The notes under the pieces: generated by a model | What the model was told of the DNA's origin: nothing | What the model saw: the letters and a program-made list of their open reading frames with translations, nothing else | Database searches by the model: none | Source: an uncultured Acetatifactor sp. | Lineage (GTDB): Bacteria; Bacillota; Clostridia; Lachnospirales; Lachnospiraceae | Direction: 5' to 3' | DNA: 42,310 nt | NCBI GenBank assembly: GCA_910586835.1 | Contig: CAJUJU010000032.1 | Span: 1-42,310 of the forward strand | In this document: piece after piece, positions 1 to 8,350 of the stretch | How the letters are laid out: each line of letters starts with the position of its first letter | How positions within the stretch are numbered: position 1 is the first letter of the stretch | Made by a program: the position numbers and the translations under genes

Positions 1-2
1 GG

Positions 3-89
3 CATGACCGTATCCATGCAAAGGCAATGTATAGAATGGCAGTCAAAACATTTGGCGGTGGTATTCCGAATTTGTTTCACTTTGTGTAA
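3..89 (+). CDS. C-terminal end of an unrecognised protein (partial)
   Basis: The window opens inside a reading frame that ends at TAA 87-89. The last 28 residues read as HDRIHAKAMYRMAVKTFGGG followed by IPNLFHFV. The frame is open from the first complete codon and its composition looks protein-like, so this is probably the tail of a gene starting before the window. I do not recognise the family from so short a piece. It is in a different frame from the acetyltransferase remnant that follows. Confidence 0.35.
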   Translation, partial: HDRIHAKAMYRMAVKTFGGGIPNLFHFV

Positions 90-131
90 AACTTTTCGTC
101 TATTAAACAGTTGAGCTTGTACAGATTCTAG

Positions 132-500
132 TATAACTCAGAACTTTGGCTGGCTGTCAAAGAAGAATGTAAAGGAAAAATTGTGGCAACTGGTATTGCT
201 GAACTGGATCGTGAAATTGGTGAGGGTGTATTGGAATGGATTCAGGTATCAAAGGATTATCGCAGACGAGAATTAGGGAGTTATCTTGTATGTGAGTTGT
301 TGTGGAGAATGAGGAAAGCGGCGGGATTTGTTACGGTATCAGGAAAATGCAGAAATCCCGATCATTCTGAAGATTTATATCGCAAATGTGGTTTTAGTGG
401 GGATGATGTATGGCACATTTTAAGAGAGCGTGAGCAAGCAGCTGTTGCGGAGGAAAAAGGGGCGGCACTGGCCCCCCCTTTTTGGGATATCTTGTCTTGA
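132..500 (+). pseudogene. Truncated GNAT acetyltransferase remnant
   Basis: The frame shows the second half of a GNAT N-acetyltransferase: a beta strand rich in KGKIVATGIAELD, then the acetyl-CoA-binding motif A region VSKDYRRRELGSYL (R/Q-x-x-G/E-x-G like) and a terminal strand LYRKCGF. The homology-like sequence runs upstream of the nominal GTG at 183 to a stop codon at 129-131, so the N-terminal half of the domain (usually about 70 residues) is missing and no ATG with a ribosome binding site is present. The last 15 or so codons also run through a strong terminator hairpin (454-483), so the natural stop has probably been lost too. Most likely a decayed gene. The alternative is a short, GTG-started orphan domain of 105 residues. 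Confidence 0.5.
454..483. terminator. Bidirectional intrinsic terminator
   Basis: AAAAAGGGG at 454-462 pairs with CCCCTTTTT at 475-483 around a G+C-rich loop that can itself pair GGC with GCC. It has a T run on both strands, so it can end both the plus-strand remnant and the minus-strand sigma/anti-sigma transcript that terminates just beyond 564. Confidence 0.65.
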
Positions 501-563
501 TGCAGTTATGCCACAATGCAGATTTATAACAGAAAATGGGTTGGGGTCTGAATGTTTGGTATG

Positions 564-1319
564 TTATGGTTGCTGGCCAATCATATTCAAAATATAGTTT
601 TCAATTTCATCAAGGGTTGTGGCATCAGATATGCTTTCATAAGAACTTCTGGAAAAAACCAAACCATTCTGGGTTTCAAGAAACGCATACCGCACACCAT
701 CTGCAAAACCATAGTCGGCAATGTCTTTTAATGCCAATCTTGCTCCGTTTTGTTCTCGAACAGAGGTATCATCGTAAACAATCGGCATAAAAATCCCGGT
801 CATACCTGCTTGCATAGATGAAACTGTGTCGGTATCTTCTGCCCAAAAGCCGTTCATAACAGGACTGGGCAATAGAACAGATACGATATCGCCTGCATTG
901 CAAGAGCCGCGATAGACTGTTTCTACTTCAATTTCGGCAATCGCACGGTAGTTTTTGTCGCCATTAAAATTCAGCTCAATATTATTAAGGTTCCTTATTC
1001 TTCCTTTGAAAATTGCTGTGTTAAAATGCGTGAACAGTTCTTCTTCTGTGAGAAAAATTAACGAGCTGCTGCTTTGCATGTAAATAGGGCTGCTTGTGTA
1101 ACAAACGGTTACATTACTGGAATTGTCAGACAGTTTTATTTGATTTTGCGTCCGGGCTGCAATAGAAGCAGTCACGGCAATAATCAAAGCAAGGCAGGCA
1201 GCAGAAGCAGCCCATCTGATATAATTGTGTTTTTTGCCGCTTTTTTTGTACCGGATTGCCTCGTCAATATACTTGCTGTCAATTTTACTCATGGCTTCAG
1301 AAAATTTTTTAGGGTTCAT
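564..1319 (-). CDS. Probable anti-sigma factor, single-pass membrane protein
   Basis: 251 residues. The N-terminal 30 residues (MNPKKFSEAMSKIDSKYIDE) resemble the short cytoplasmic head seen in proteins encoded next to ECF sigma factors in Lachnospiraceae. A hydrophobic segment at residues 36-55 is followed by an outside domain of about 190 residues, so it is type II membrane topology. The start overlaps the stop of the sigma gene by ATGA (1316-1319), which implies translational coupling and a shared stoichiometry. The function as anti-sigma factor is inferred from position and topology; I see no conserved zinc-binding HxxxCxxC motif. The outer domain is of unknown fold and would be the sensor part. 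Confidence 0.6.
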   Translation of the reverse strand: MNPKKFSEAMSKIDSKYIDEAIRYKKSGKKHNYIRWAASAACLALIIAVTASIAARTQNQIKLSDNSSNVTVCYTSSPIYMQSSSSLIFLTEEELFTHFNTAIFKGRIRNLNNIELNFNGDKNYRAIAEIEVETVYRGSCNAGDIVSVLLPSPVMNGFWAEDTDTVSSMQAGMTGIFMPIVYDDTSVREQNGARLALKDIADYGFADGVRYAFLETQNGLVFSRSSYESISDATTLDEIENYILNMIGQQP

Positions 1320-1879
1320 ATGAATACCTCTCTTTCGGTTAGATATTTTTTCAGCTTCTCACGGATGCGGGTCAGTCGGACAGAGATATTTTTCTCCGTA
1401 AGCCCTACGAACCTGGCTATGTCCTTGTAGCTGTCTGAAAACCAATAGCGGCGCATGAAGATAACACGGTTTTCGAGTGTCAGTGTGTCTAAAAACGCTC
1501 CGATGATAAAAGCCAACTCTTTCGTGTCAATCTCGGCTTCTACTGTATTTGGGGCTGCTGTACAGGTTTCGATTTCCTCCATGGCAATCGTGTAATGGCT
1601 GTTTCGTTTATCCGCTTCCTTTCTCCAATAAAGTTTGAGCGAAATGTTCCGAACAATTTTGCACAGATAAGTCAGCAGTGGATTGGGACGCGCCGGGGGA
1701 ATTGCGTTCCATGCTCCGAAATAAGCATCATTGACGCATTCCTCCGCGTCCTGTCTGTTGTTTACAATGTTGTACGAGAGGTTGTGACAAAGTTTCCCGT
1801 ATTTTTTGTTTAACTCCTGTATGGCCTGTTCTGAACGCTCAAAAAACAGTTCTATGATTTTTTCATCATTTATCATCAT
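1316..1879 (-). CDS. ECF-type RNA polymerase sigma factor
   Basis: 187 residues with the sigma-70 region 2 helices near residues 20-85 (NNRQDAEECVNDAYFGAWN, then the aromatic/basic PLLTYLCKIVRNISL) and a region 4 helix-turn-helix at about 130-180 (LTLENRVIFMRRYWFSDSYK, then IARFVGLTEKNISVRLTRIR). Regions 1 and 3 are absent, as in ECF factors. It redirects RNA polymerase to a stress or envelope regulon and is likely held by the membrane protein encoded directly downstream. A GGAGG site lies a few bases upstream of ATG 1879; ATG 1876 is an equally possible start. A TATAAT-like -10 lies at 1901-1906 on the minus strand, but I see no convincing -35 for it. Confidence 0.9.
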   Translation of the reverse strand: MMINDEKIIELFFERSEQAIQELNKKYGKLCHNLSYNIVNNRQDAEECVNDAYFGAWNAIPPARPNPLLTYLCKIVRNISLKLYWRKEADKRNSHYTIAMEEIETCTAAPNTVEAEIDTKELAFIIGAFLDTLTLENRVIFMRRYWFSDSYKDIARFVGLTEKNISVRLTRIREKLKKYLTEREVFI

Positions 1880-2004
1880 ACCGCCTCCTTTCCGGCTTCA
1901 ATTATATACTACGGTTTCAGCGGCGAATACTACATCAAATGAGAAATTTTTTCAAAAAATATATGCCTGAAAAAATAAAGCAAATGGGAAGTAAAGATAT
2001 TTTA

Positions 2005-2034
2005 TTGAAATCGTGAGTGTATTTATAGTAAGAT
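2005..2034 (+). promoter_or_regulatory. Possible promoter of the 2117-5045 cluster
   Basis: TTGAAA at 2005-2010 and TAAGAT at 2029-2034 with an 18-base spacer. Other -10-like words overlap here (TATAGT, GATAAT), so the exact element is uncertain. It is the only candidate in the 237-base gap between the divergent sigma gene and the reductase gene. Confidence 0.35.
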
Positions 2035-2116
2035 AATAGTGTGATGAAATTCAGAAGATTATGCAAAATGTCGTGTTTGCAGCATTTCAGGCTAAAAACT
2101 GTTTTGGAGGGATTCG

Positions 2117-2902
2117 ATGATACTTGTTACGGGAGCAACTGGATTTGTGGGTCATAAAATAATGGAGGTTTGTGAAGGAAGCATTGCGGCGCCATCACTT
2201 CGCAATATAACGCAGGAAGATGTGAACCGCATAATCGAAGAAAGCGATGCGGATGTCATTATACATACCGCCGCTATTTCCAACATAGGGGTGTGTGAGG
2301 CGGATCCGGATGCCTCCTATTTTGCAAATGTGCAAATCCCGCTTTTTATTGCAAGGGCGTCAAAGGGCAGGAAACTGATCTGCTTTAGTTCAGATCAGGT
2401 TTACAGCGGGTGCGGTGAAGGGGGGCCGTATTTGGAGGATACCGTGAAACCGGCAAACACATACGCAGAGCATAAGTTGGAAATGGAACAGAGGGTATTG
2501 GAAATTGATCCCGATGCAGTTATGCTGCGTGCGGAATGGATGTATGATTATAATTTGACCAGATCCAATTATTTCATGAATATTTTGAATGCGAAAGAAT
2601 GTGTCTCGTTTAGTTCCGGACAGTTCCGGGGGATCACTTATTTGAAGGAAGTGGCGGAAAGCATGGAAAAGGTCGTTGCTCTACCTGGCGGTGTCTATAA
2701 TTTTGGAAGCGAGACGACAAAGTCAATGTATGATATTACACGGGAATTTTTGGAAGTGCTGGGCAAGAATGTGAAGTTGGAAGATATTCCTGCAGAACAT
2801 AATTTATGGATGAATTGTGATAAAGCGAGGCGGTATGGCGTAAGGTTTCGTTCTGTCACGGACGGATTAATGAAATGTGCGGCAGATTATCACTTCATTT
2901 AG
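2117..2902 (+). CDS. RmlD/SDR-type NAD(P)-dependent sugar-nucleotide reductase or epimerase
   Basis: 261 residues. The N-terminal Rossmann motif TGATGFVGHK fits GxxGxxG of extended short-chain dehydrogenases. The active-site pair YAEHK (YxxxK) follows a conserved SDQVYSG segment, as in dTDP-4-dehydrorhamnose reductase (RmlD) and related sugar-nucleotide enzymes. It is slightly short for RmlD (about 280-300) and there are no other rhamnose genes nearby, so the substrate is not known. ATG 2117 has GGAGG (2105-2110) with proper spacing. It opens a cluster of four closely spaced plus-strand genes (reductase, kinase, acetyltransferase, hydrolase), which suggests a small shared pathway. Confidence 0.8.
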   Translation: MILVTGATGFVGHKIMEVCEGSIAAPSLRNITQEDVNRIIEESDADVIIHTAAISNIGVCEADPDASYFANVQIPLFIARASKGRKLICFSSDQVYSGCGEGGPYLEDTVKPANTYAEHKLEMEQRVLEIDPDAVMLRAEWMYDYNLTRSNYFMNILNAKECVSFSSGQFRGITYLKEVAESMEKVVALPGGVYNFGSETTKSMYDITREFLEVLGKNVKLEDIPAEHNLWMNCDKARRYGVRFRSVTDGLMKCAADYHFI

Positions 2903-2972
2903 AGATTAGAATTTTTGTTTATAAATCCGCAAGAGTGGAGATAGGACAAACGTTGTGACAGATCGGAGGAAA

Positions 2973-3650
2973 ATGAAAATACAGATAAGTGATAATATAA
3001 TCCGGCATTATCTTAAAAATGTCTATTTCATAAACGGACACAGTTATGCGGGGAAATCCACGATGGTCAGGATGCTGGCTCAGCGGTTTGACATGGTTCA
3101 CTGCGGTGAAAATTATCATGATGTTTTTCCCAGGAGCAAGTTGTCACGGTGGAAGCAGCCGGGGCTGTGCTATTTTGACACCATGAGTGGGTGGAGAGAA
3201 TGGCTCAATATGACCCCGGAAGAACATTGGACCTGGACCAATCAGGTTTCGAAGGAGTGTGTGGAAATTGAGATCTTAGAGCTGATCAGAGTGGCGGCCG
3301 CCGGGAAGAAGGTCATAGTGGATACCAATATTCCGCCGGATGTGCTGAGGGAGATTTCATCGTACAACCGTGTTGCCATTATGATCTGTGATCCGCCGGA
3401 TGTTTGTGCCACCCGGTTCTTTGATCGGGAAGACCCGGATAAAAAGTTTATCATGGAGCAGATTCGGCTTTGTCCGGATCCGGAAGCCACGCTCCAAAAC
3501 TTTAATTCCTGGGCATTGTATCATCCTCCGTTGGAGACCGACTGGGCACATACAGGCTTTTTTACATATACACGTTCGGATTTTGAAAATGACACACGGG
3601 AAGAAATGCTGTCGGCCCTGGCAGGACATTTTGGCTTGGAGGAACAATGA
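2973..3650 (+). CDS. P-loop NTPase, probable small-molecule kinase
   Basis: About 225 residues. A Walker A motif GHSYAGKST sits at about residue 20-28 of the protein, after a beta strand VYFIN. Later there is VIVDTNIPP, which could be the Walker B-type strand, and an R-rich DREDPDKKF segment resembling the lid of nucleoside/shikimate-type kinases. Family membership beyond an AAA_18/AAA_33-like P-loop kinase is not clear. The start is ambiguous: ATG 2973 has GGAGG at 2965-2969 but only 3 bases away; GTG 2955 has AGGA at 2943-2946 with 8 bases. The gap to the previous gene is short and the next gene starts two bases after the stop. Confidence 0.6.
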   Translation: MKIQISDNIIRHYLKNVYFINGHSYAGKSTMVRMLAQRFDMVHCGENYHDVFPRSKLSRWKQPGLCYFDTMSGWREWLNMTPEEHWTWTNQVSKECVEIEILELIRVAAAGKKVIVDTNIPPDVLREISSYNRVAIMICDPPDVCATRFFDREDPDKKFIMEQIRLCPDPEATLQNFNSWALYHPPLETDWAHTGFFTYTRSDFENDTREEMLSALAGHFGLEEQ

Positions 3651-3651
3651 C

Positions 3652-4275
3652 ATGGCAGAGGTGGAGCAAAGTGGGGATCAGATGAAATGCAGGAATACTC
3701 CCCAATTGGAAACAGATAGGCTTATCTTAAGAAAATTTCAGGAAAATGATATTGAGGCATTGTATTTGCTGTTGAAGGATGAAGAGGTGAATATTTTTTT
3801 GCCGTGGTTTCCATTGAAAGAGATCGGGGAGGCACGCGCCTTTTTTATGGCAAATTATGCGGCGGAATATGAAAAGCAGCAGGCCTATGCGTATGCCGTT
3901 TGCCTGAAGGAGGACAATTATCCCATCGGGTACATAAAAGTTGGTATGGAGGACGGCTACGATTTGGGATATGGACTTCGGAAAGAGTTCTGGCATCAGG
4001 GAATTATCACAGAAGCTGGAAATGCCTTGATCGAACAGGTAAAAAGAGAAGGTATTCCATACATTACAGCAACCCATGACAGAAACAATCCTCGGAGCGG
4101 CGGTGTTATGAAACAGCTGGGGATGAAATATCAGTATTCTTACGAAGAACAGTGGCAGCCTAAAAATGTAACGGTTACATTCAGAATGTATCAGTTAAAT
4201 TTTGATGAGGATATCTGTATGTATAAGAAGTATTGGGATAAATATGAGGTACACTTTATAGAAAAGGATATTTGA
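3652..4275 (+). CDS. GNAT N-acetyltransferase, RimJ/RimL-like
   Basis: 207 residues. LETDRLILRKFQENDIEAL near residue 18 is the typical opening of the Acetyltransf_3 (RimJ/RimL) branch of GNAT enzymes, which move an acetyl group from acetyl-CoA to an amine. The acetyl-CoA loop is seen around YGLRKEFWHQGIITEAGNAL, and the final strand is NPRSGGVMKQLGM. The start at 3652 has GGAGG (3638-3642) at 9 bases and lies two bases past the upstream stop. The longer open frame from 3388 is only a shadow of the kinase gene. Substrate unknown; a small metabolite made by the same cluster is a reasonable guess. Confidence 0.8.
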   Translation: MAEVEQSGDQMKCRNTPQLETDRLILRKFQENDIEALYLLLKDEEVNIFLPWFPLKEIGEARAFFMANYAAEYEKQQAYAYAVCLKEDNYPIGYIKVGMEDGYDLGYGLRKEFWHQGIITEAGNALIEQVKREGIPYITATHDRNNPRSGGVMKQLGMKYQYSYEEQWQPKNVTVTFRMYQLNFDEDICMYKKYWDKYEVHFIEKDI

Positions 4276-4289
4276 GCGCAGGGGGAGAC

Positions 4290-5045
4290 ATGGCATCTTG
4301 GGTAACGCACTTAATGGTAGCAGACAATGTTTTGGATCGGGTTTCGGGATTGGACAAGCGTGGTTTTTGCGTGGGTAATATAGCGCCGGACTGCAATGTG
4401 GAAAATGAGGATTGGACGCAGTTTACGCCTTCGCGGGCAGTAACACATTGGATGTCCGGCGAAAGAAAGGCGGCTTCCGACTGTGAGCGGTTTTATAAAG
4501 AATATATTGAAAACAGGAAGCAGGAGATAAAGACAAACGAAGAATATTCGTTTTTGCTGGGATATTATGCCCATTTGATTACGGATGCAGAATTCCAGAG
4601 ATTTATCCGTGAGGAAGACAGGATTGCGGCTGTCTGGAAGCGAATCAGAAAACATCCTGTTTTAGCCGAAAAGGCGTCGGGGATGCCGGAAAACTGGGAT
4701 TCCGTAAAGCGGCTGATTCAAAAAGAAGATAGAATGAAAGATATTTACTGGATTGAGGCGGATTACCTGGAAAGACATCCAAAGTCCGGGTATTTCACGG
4801 AGATATTGAATTTGACGGAATTTCCGGACTACATTGACTATCTTCCTGCGGGGGCAATCGTCCGGAAAACAGGTGTTATGGGATATCTTCCCGGGAAAGA
4901 AATAAGCGAATACTCTTACATAGGAATGTCAAAAGAAGAGTATGGGCGTTTTGTAGACAGCGCAATTTGGCTGGTTATGGATTCAATCCTGAAAAATGCC
5001 TCGGATCAAATCAAAATCAACCGTGGGGAAGATCAGACCGAATAA
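4290..5045 (+). CDS. Zinc-dependent phospholipase C-like protein
   Basis: 251 residues beginning MASWVTHLMVADNVL, the usual start of the zinc-dependent phospholipase C/S1-P1-like family found in clostridia. Likely metal ligands visible are His7, the GNIAPDCN aspartate, THWM, and the GYYAHLITD His-x3-Asp pair. No signal peptide is visible, so it is predicted cytoplasmic, unlike secreted phospholipases, and the real substrate is unknown. ATG 4290 is chosen because the family motif begins there; a TTG at 4272 overlaps the preceding stop. GGGGGAG lies just upstream, at short spacing. It converges with the minus-strand gene ending at 5056 with only 10 bases between them and no visible terminator. 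Confidence 0.6.
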   Translation: MASWVTHLMVADNVLDRVSGLDKRGFCVGNIAPDCNVENEDWTQFTPSRAVTHWMSGERKAASDCERFYKEYIENRKQEIKTNEEYSFLLGYYAHLITDAEFQRFIREEDRIAAVWKRIRKHPVLAEKASGMPENWDSVKRLIQKEDRMKDIYWIEADYLERHPKSGYFTEILNLTEFPDYIDYLPAGAIVRKTGVMGYLPGKEISEYSYIGMSKEEYGRFVDSAIWLVMDSILKNASDQIKINRGEDQTE

Positions 5046-5055
5046 AAATGTCACA

Positions 5056-6372
5056 TCAGGATAACTCAGGAAAGCACCACCAAGCCAGGTTCTTCAGACT
5101 GCTGGCAGTAGAAAAGGGAATCCGGTCCGGCTCGGGCAGTTCTGTCCGGGGAGTAGGGATATTCCGGGCAATTCTCTTGATACCGGTCGTTTTGTCTATG
5201 CCGGATACCCTGGTCTGCCATCTTCCGTCGCTCCTGGGTCGGCAGATGCTGATGATTTGCGATTTCTCGGGCATCTCTGTGAAAATGCCGTCCAGATACT
5301 CTATAACAACGTATTTTTCTTCCGTTCGGTGGCAGTATATTGTAACCCATACATCATTCTGAATGCGAACTGCGTATACGTCTCCGGCCTGTGCAGGGCC
5401 TTTTCCTGCGTCCGGAGAAGAGGGCAGCCGTCTGTGAGGGAACCGTTGCTTCTGCAGGCTGCCGGTAATTGTCCGGGACAAAAGGGGGTCAGGTGTGGGG
5501 CGGTCTGTCAGGGAGACGGAAGAACAGTCGATTGCCCCGAAAATTTTTTTCAGAGCAGTCTCATTGATACCCATGGAGGAATCCCACCATGCAAGGGGAG
5601 CCTGTGCTTCCACCCGAATGGAGGGGCGTATGTCCCGTTCCTGATAGGAGGTAAAACGCGCTGCCATTCCGGGATGATCCGGCGTATCCAAAATACCTGC
5701 CAGTGCAAGAGCCTCCAGCAGAGAGCAGGCAGTTCCCTTCCGGGAAGCGGGCAGCAGCTTTTCACGGTGCAGGGCATCTCGTACCTTACTGTATCTTGAT
5801 CCCGCCGGCATTTGCCGGATTACCGTTAAAATGGCGCGGAAAGTCCACAGGTCATATGCTGTGGGGGTGGGCCTTGGGCCTGCGCCGTCCATTTCGCGCA
5901 GCGCCAATACATATTCCGTGGGATCACCGTCCAGGGGGACACCGTCTGTCATGCGTCTGTACCATTGCAGCGTGGAATCCACAGCTTTTTCCTGAAATCC
6001 GCAGATCGTACAGGTGTGGGAGGAGCCCTGGTAGGGGGTAAAAGCATGGCGGGGCGTAGCCAGAGAGAGAAGCTTTGCATTCAGGGCAGATTGCCATAAA
6101 AAGGGAGCAGACCATAATCCGGCGATAAACGCGTCTGCTGCCTCGGAAAGTGTCCATGTGTCTGCCAGAGTGTAAAAAGCGTCCCATATTTCATCATGCC
6201 GTGGATACAGGATCTGATTGGGCATGCGTCCTGTCTGTTTTAAAATATCCAGTTTTTCCGCCGGAATGTTTGAGGGGATATGGTGGAGATGCTGTTTCCT
6301 GCTCGGATCATAGTAAGCATTCTCATTCTGATAGATCTGTTTTAAAGTCCATAACTGTTCTATAAAATCCAT
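5056..6372 (-). CDS. Unrecognised 438-residue protein
   Basis: I do not recognise the family. The protein is probably soluble: no signal peptide or membrane span. It carries a possible metal knuckle HTCTICGF near residue 105-112, a tryptophan-rich first third, a middle part that reads as a helical repeat-like region, and a proline/arginine-rich linker near 320-340. The C-terminal part is a beta-rich region (VYAVRIQNDVWVTIYC, YVVIEYLDG) resembling a small barrel. The start is set at ATG 6372, which has GGGAG about 10 bases upstream; the in-frame extension to 6453 has no ribosome binding site and runs into the promoter. It is transcribed away from pgi. Confidence 0.6.
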   Translation of the reverse strand: MDFIEQLWTLKQIYQNENAYYDPSRKQHLHHIPSNIPAEKLDILKQTGRMPNQILYPRHDEIWDAFYTLADTWTLSEAADAFIAGLWSAPFLWQSALNAKLLSLATPRHAFTPYQGSSHTCTICGFQEKAVDSTLQWYRRMTDGVPLDGDPTEYVLALREMDGAGPRPTPTAYDLWTFRAILTVIRQMPAGSRYSKVRDALHREKLLPASRKGTACSLLEALALAGILDTPDHPGMAARFTSYQERDIRPSIRVEAQAPLAWWDSSMGINETALKKIFGAIDCSSVSLTDRPTPDPLLSRTITGSLQKQRFPHRRLPSSPDAGKGPAQAGDVYAVRIQNDVWVTIYCHRTEEKYVVIEYLDGIFTEMPEKSQIISICRPRSDGRWQTRVSGIDKTTGIKRIARNIPTPRTELPEPDRIPFSTASSLKNLAWWCFPELS

Positions 6373-6424
6373 AATACAGGCTCTCCCTTTTACCGTTTTC
6401 CACCGCTTGAACCATATCGTTATC

Positions 6425-6453
6425 ATTCTATCAGAATTATGTTTCAGATACAA
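6425..6453 (-). promoter_or_regulatory. Promoter for the 438-residue unknown gene
   Basis: On the minus strand TTGTAT (6448-6453) and TAGAAT (6425-6430) are separated by 17 bases, about 50 bases before ATG 6372. Confidence 0.5.
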
Positions 6454-6502
6454 GTTTTGCCTTTCCGGTACCCGTATGAGACAAGAAAATGACTTCCCGC
6501 GC

Positions 6503-6531
6503 TTGAATTTACATACAATTCACAGTATAAT
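6503..6531 (+). promoter_or_regulatory. Promoter of pgi
   Basis: TTGAAT at 6503-6508 and a perfect TATAAT at 6526-6531 with a 17-base spacer, 67 bases before the chosen pgi start. Confidence 0.65.
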
Positions 6532-6598
6532 TGTGGGGTAAGGCGTTTTGGCTTATAGTATGGAAACAGAAAATATTATTAGGAGGTTGGAGGCAAAT

Positions 6599-8179
6599 AT
6601 GATTACCTGGAACAATCTGGATACCGCGGCGGCGTATCAGGAGCTGTTAAAGATGGCGCCGGTAAAGCTTGCGGAGGCAATGACAGGGGAGAGCGGCGCA
6701 GATCGCGTGAAGAAATACAGCGTTCCCATGGCAGCCGGACTTTCCTACAATTATGCCGCAAAGCAGGTGGATGACGAGGTGCTGAAAGCGCTTGAAAAAC
6801 TGGCGGAGGAGACGCAGCTGGCTGATAAGTTTGAAGCTCTTTACAACGGCGAGGTGATTAATACCGGAGAGAAGCGCATGGTGCTTCATCATATGACAAG
6901 AGGCCAGTTGGGTGAAGCTGTGGTGGCTGACGGAGTGGATAAGCGCAGTTTCTATCTGGAGCAGCAGAAAAAAATTGCGGAGCTGGCAAATAAGGTGCAC
7001 AGCGGTGAAATTACCAATGCGGCAGGGGAGAAGTTTACCACTGTCGTACAGATCGGCATCGGCGGCAGCGATCTCGGGCCCCGTGCAATGTACCTGGCTT
7101 TGGAAAACTGGGCAAAAGTAAATCATAAATTTAAAATGGAAGCCAGGTTCATCAGCAATGTGGATCCGGATGATGCGGCAGCAGTGTTAAATACCATTGA
7201 TGTGGAGCACTCCCTCTTTGTACTGGTATCCAAATCCGGCACCACGTTGGAGACTTTGACCAACGAATCCTTTGTGAAGGATGCGCTGAAAAATGCGGGA
7301 CTGGATGCCTCCAGGCATATGATCGCCGTTACCAGCGAGACATCGCCTCTGGCAAAGAGCGACGACTACCTGGCAGCTTTCTTTATGGATGACTATATCG
7401 GCGGCCGTTTTTCCTCTACCTCCGGTGTGGGCGGCGCAGTGCTGTCTCTGGCGTTTGGCCCGGAAGTATTTGCGCAGTTCCTGGAAGGGGCGGCAGAGGA
7501 AGACAAGCTTGCAAAGGGCAGAGATGTGCTTGCAAATCCTGCCATGCTGGACGCTCTGATCGGAGTGTATGAGAGAAATGTCTTGGGGTATCAGAATACG
7601 GCGGTATTGCCTTATTCTCAGGCTTTGAGCCGTTTCCCCGCGCATTTGCAGCAGCTCGATATGGAGTCTAACGGAAAGTCGGTAAACCGTTTCGGAGAGC
7701 CTGTGAATTATTCTACGGGCCCTGTTATTTTCGGGGAACCGGGCACCAACGGACAGCATTCCTTCTATCAGTTACTGCATCAGGGGACAGATATTGTTCC
7801 TCTGCAGTTTGTGGGATTTCGGGATAACCAGATGGGCAGGGATGTGGTGATTCAGGACAGCACCAGTCAGCAGAAGCTTTGCGCCAATGTGGCAGCGCAG
7901 ATCATCGCGTTTGCATGCGGCAAGGCGGATGAAAACCGCAATAAAAATTTTGAAGGCGGACGTCCTTCCAGCATTATTATCGGTGAACAGCTGACTCCTC
8001 AGGCACTTGGTGCGCTGCTGTCTCACTTTGAGAATAAGGTTATGTATCAGGGCTTTGTATGGAACATCAACAGCTTTGACCAGGAAGGCGTACAGCTTGG
8101 AAAGGTTCTTGCAAAGAAGGTGCTTGCCCATGACACGGACGGCGCGCTGAAGGAATACAGCGATCTGCTGGGAATCTGA
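6599..8179 (+). CDS. pgi: Glucose-6-phosphate isomerase
   Basis: 526 residues. It interconverts glucose 6-phosphate and fructose 6-phosphate in glycolysis and gluconeogenesis (cytoplasm). Visible family signatures are VVQIGIGGSDLGPRA (phosphate-binding), SKSGTTLET, the PGI signature region DDYIGGRFSSTSGVGG, the catalytic Glu/His area MESNGKSV and NGQHSFYQLLHQGT, and the C-terminal Lys helix. The length fits the long bacterial form. ATG 6599 is preferred: GGAGG 6589-6593 is 5 bases upstream. Possible upstream starts at 6548 (TTG) and 6560 (ATG) would add 13-17 residues not seen in the family. It has its own promoter and terminator, so it is likely monocistronic. Confidence 0.95.
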   Translation: MITWNNLDTAAAYQELLKMAPVKLAEAMTGESGADRVKKYSVPMAAGLSYNYAAKQVDDEVLKALEKLAEETQLADKFEALYNGEVINTGEKRMVLHHMTRGQLGEAVVADGVDKRSFYLEQQKKIAELANKVHSGEITNAAGEKFTTVVQIGIGGSDLGPRAMYLALENWAKVNHKFKMEARFISNVDPDDAAAVLNTIDVEHSLFVLVSKSGTTLETLTNESFVKDALKNAGLDASRHMIAVTSETSPLAKSDDYLAAFFMDDYIGGRFSSTSGVGGAVLSLAFGPEVFAQFLEGAAEEDKLAKGRDVLANPAMLDALIGVYERNVLGYQNTAVLPYSQALSRFPAHLQQLDMESNGKSVNRFGEPVNYSTGPVIFGEPGTNGQHSFYQLLHQGTDIVPLQFVGFRDNQMGRDVVIQDSTSQQKLCANVAAQIIAFACGKADENRNKNFEGGRPSSIIIGEQLTPQALGALLSHFENKVMYQGFVWNINSFDQEGVQLGKVLAKKVLAHDTDGALKEYSDLLGI

Positions 8180-8205
8180 ATTTGGATAAAGGTATAATGA
8201 AAAGG

Positions 8206-8241
8206 GAGGGTGCTGCAGACTGCAGCGCCCTCTGCGTTTTT
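8206..8241 (+). terminator. Intrinsic terminator after pgi
   Basis: The stem AGGGTGCTG (8207-8215) pairs with CAGCGCCCT (8223-8231) with one G-T pair and a 7-base loop, followed by CTGCG and a T5 run. Confidence 0.7.
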
Positions 8242-8290
8242 ATCAAAGCAAATATTGATTGCAATGTCCGCGGAAGCTTTTTGCTTTTGA

Positions 8291-8319
8291 TTGTAATCCG
8301 GGAAAAGACTGTGTATAAT
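8291..8319 (+). promoter_or_regulatory. Promoter of the HD-hydrolase gene
   Basis: TATAAT at 8314-8319 with a weak -35 TTGTAA at 8291-8296 and a 17-base spacer. It lies after the pgi terminator and 32 bases before ATG 8351. Confidence 0.5.
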
Positions 8320-8350
8320 GAAGTCAAATGATATCGGCGGGAGGTGCGCA

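Noticed and set aside
1..500. Insertion sequence or phage remnant at the left edge
   Set aside because: No transposase, integrase or terminal repeat could be seen.
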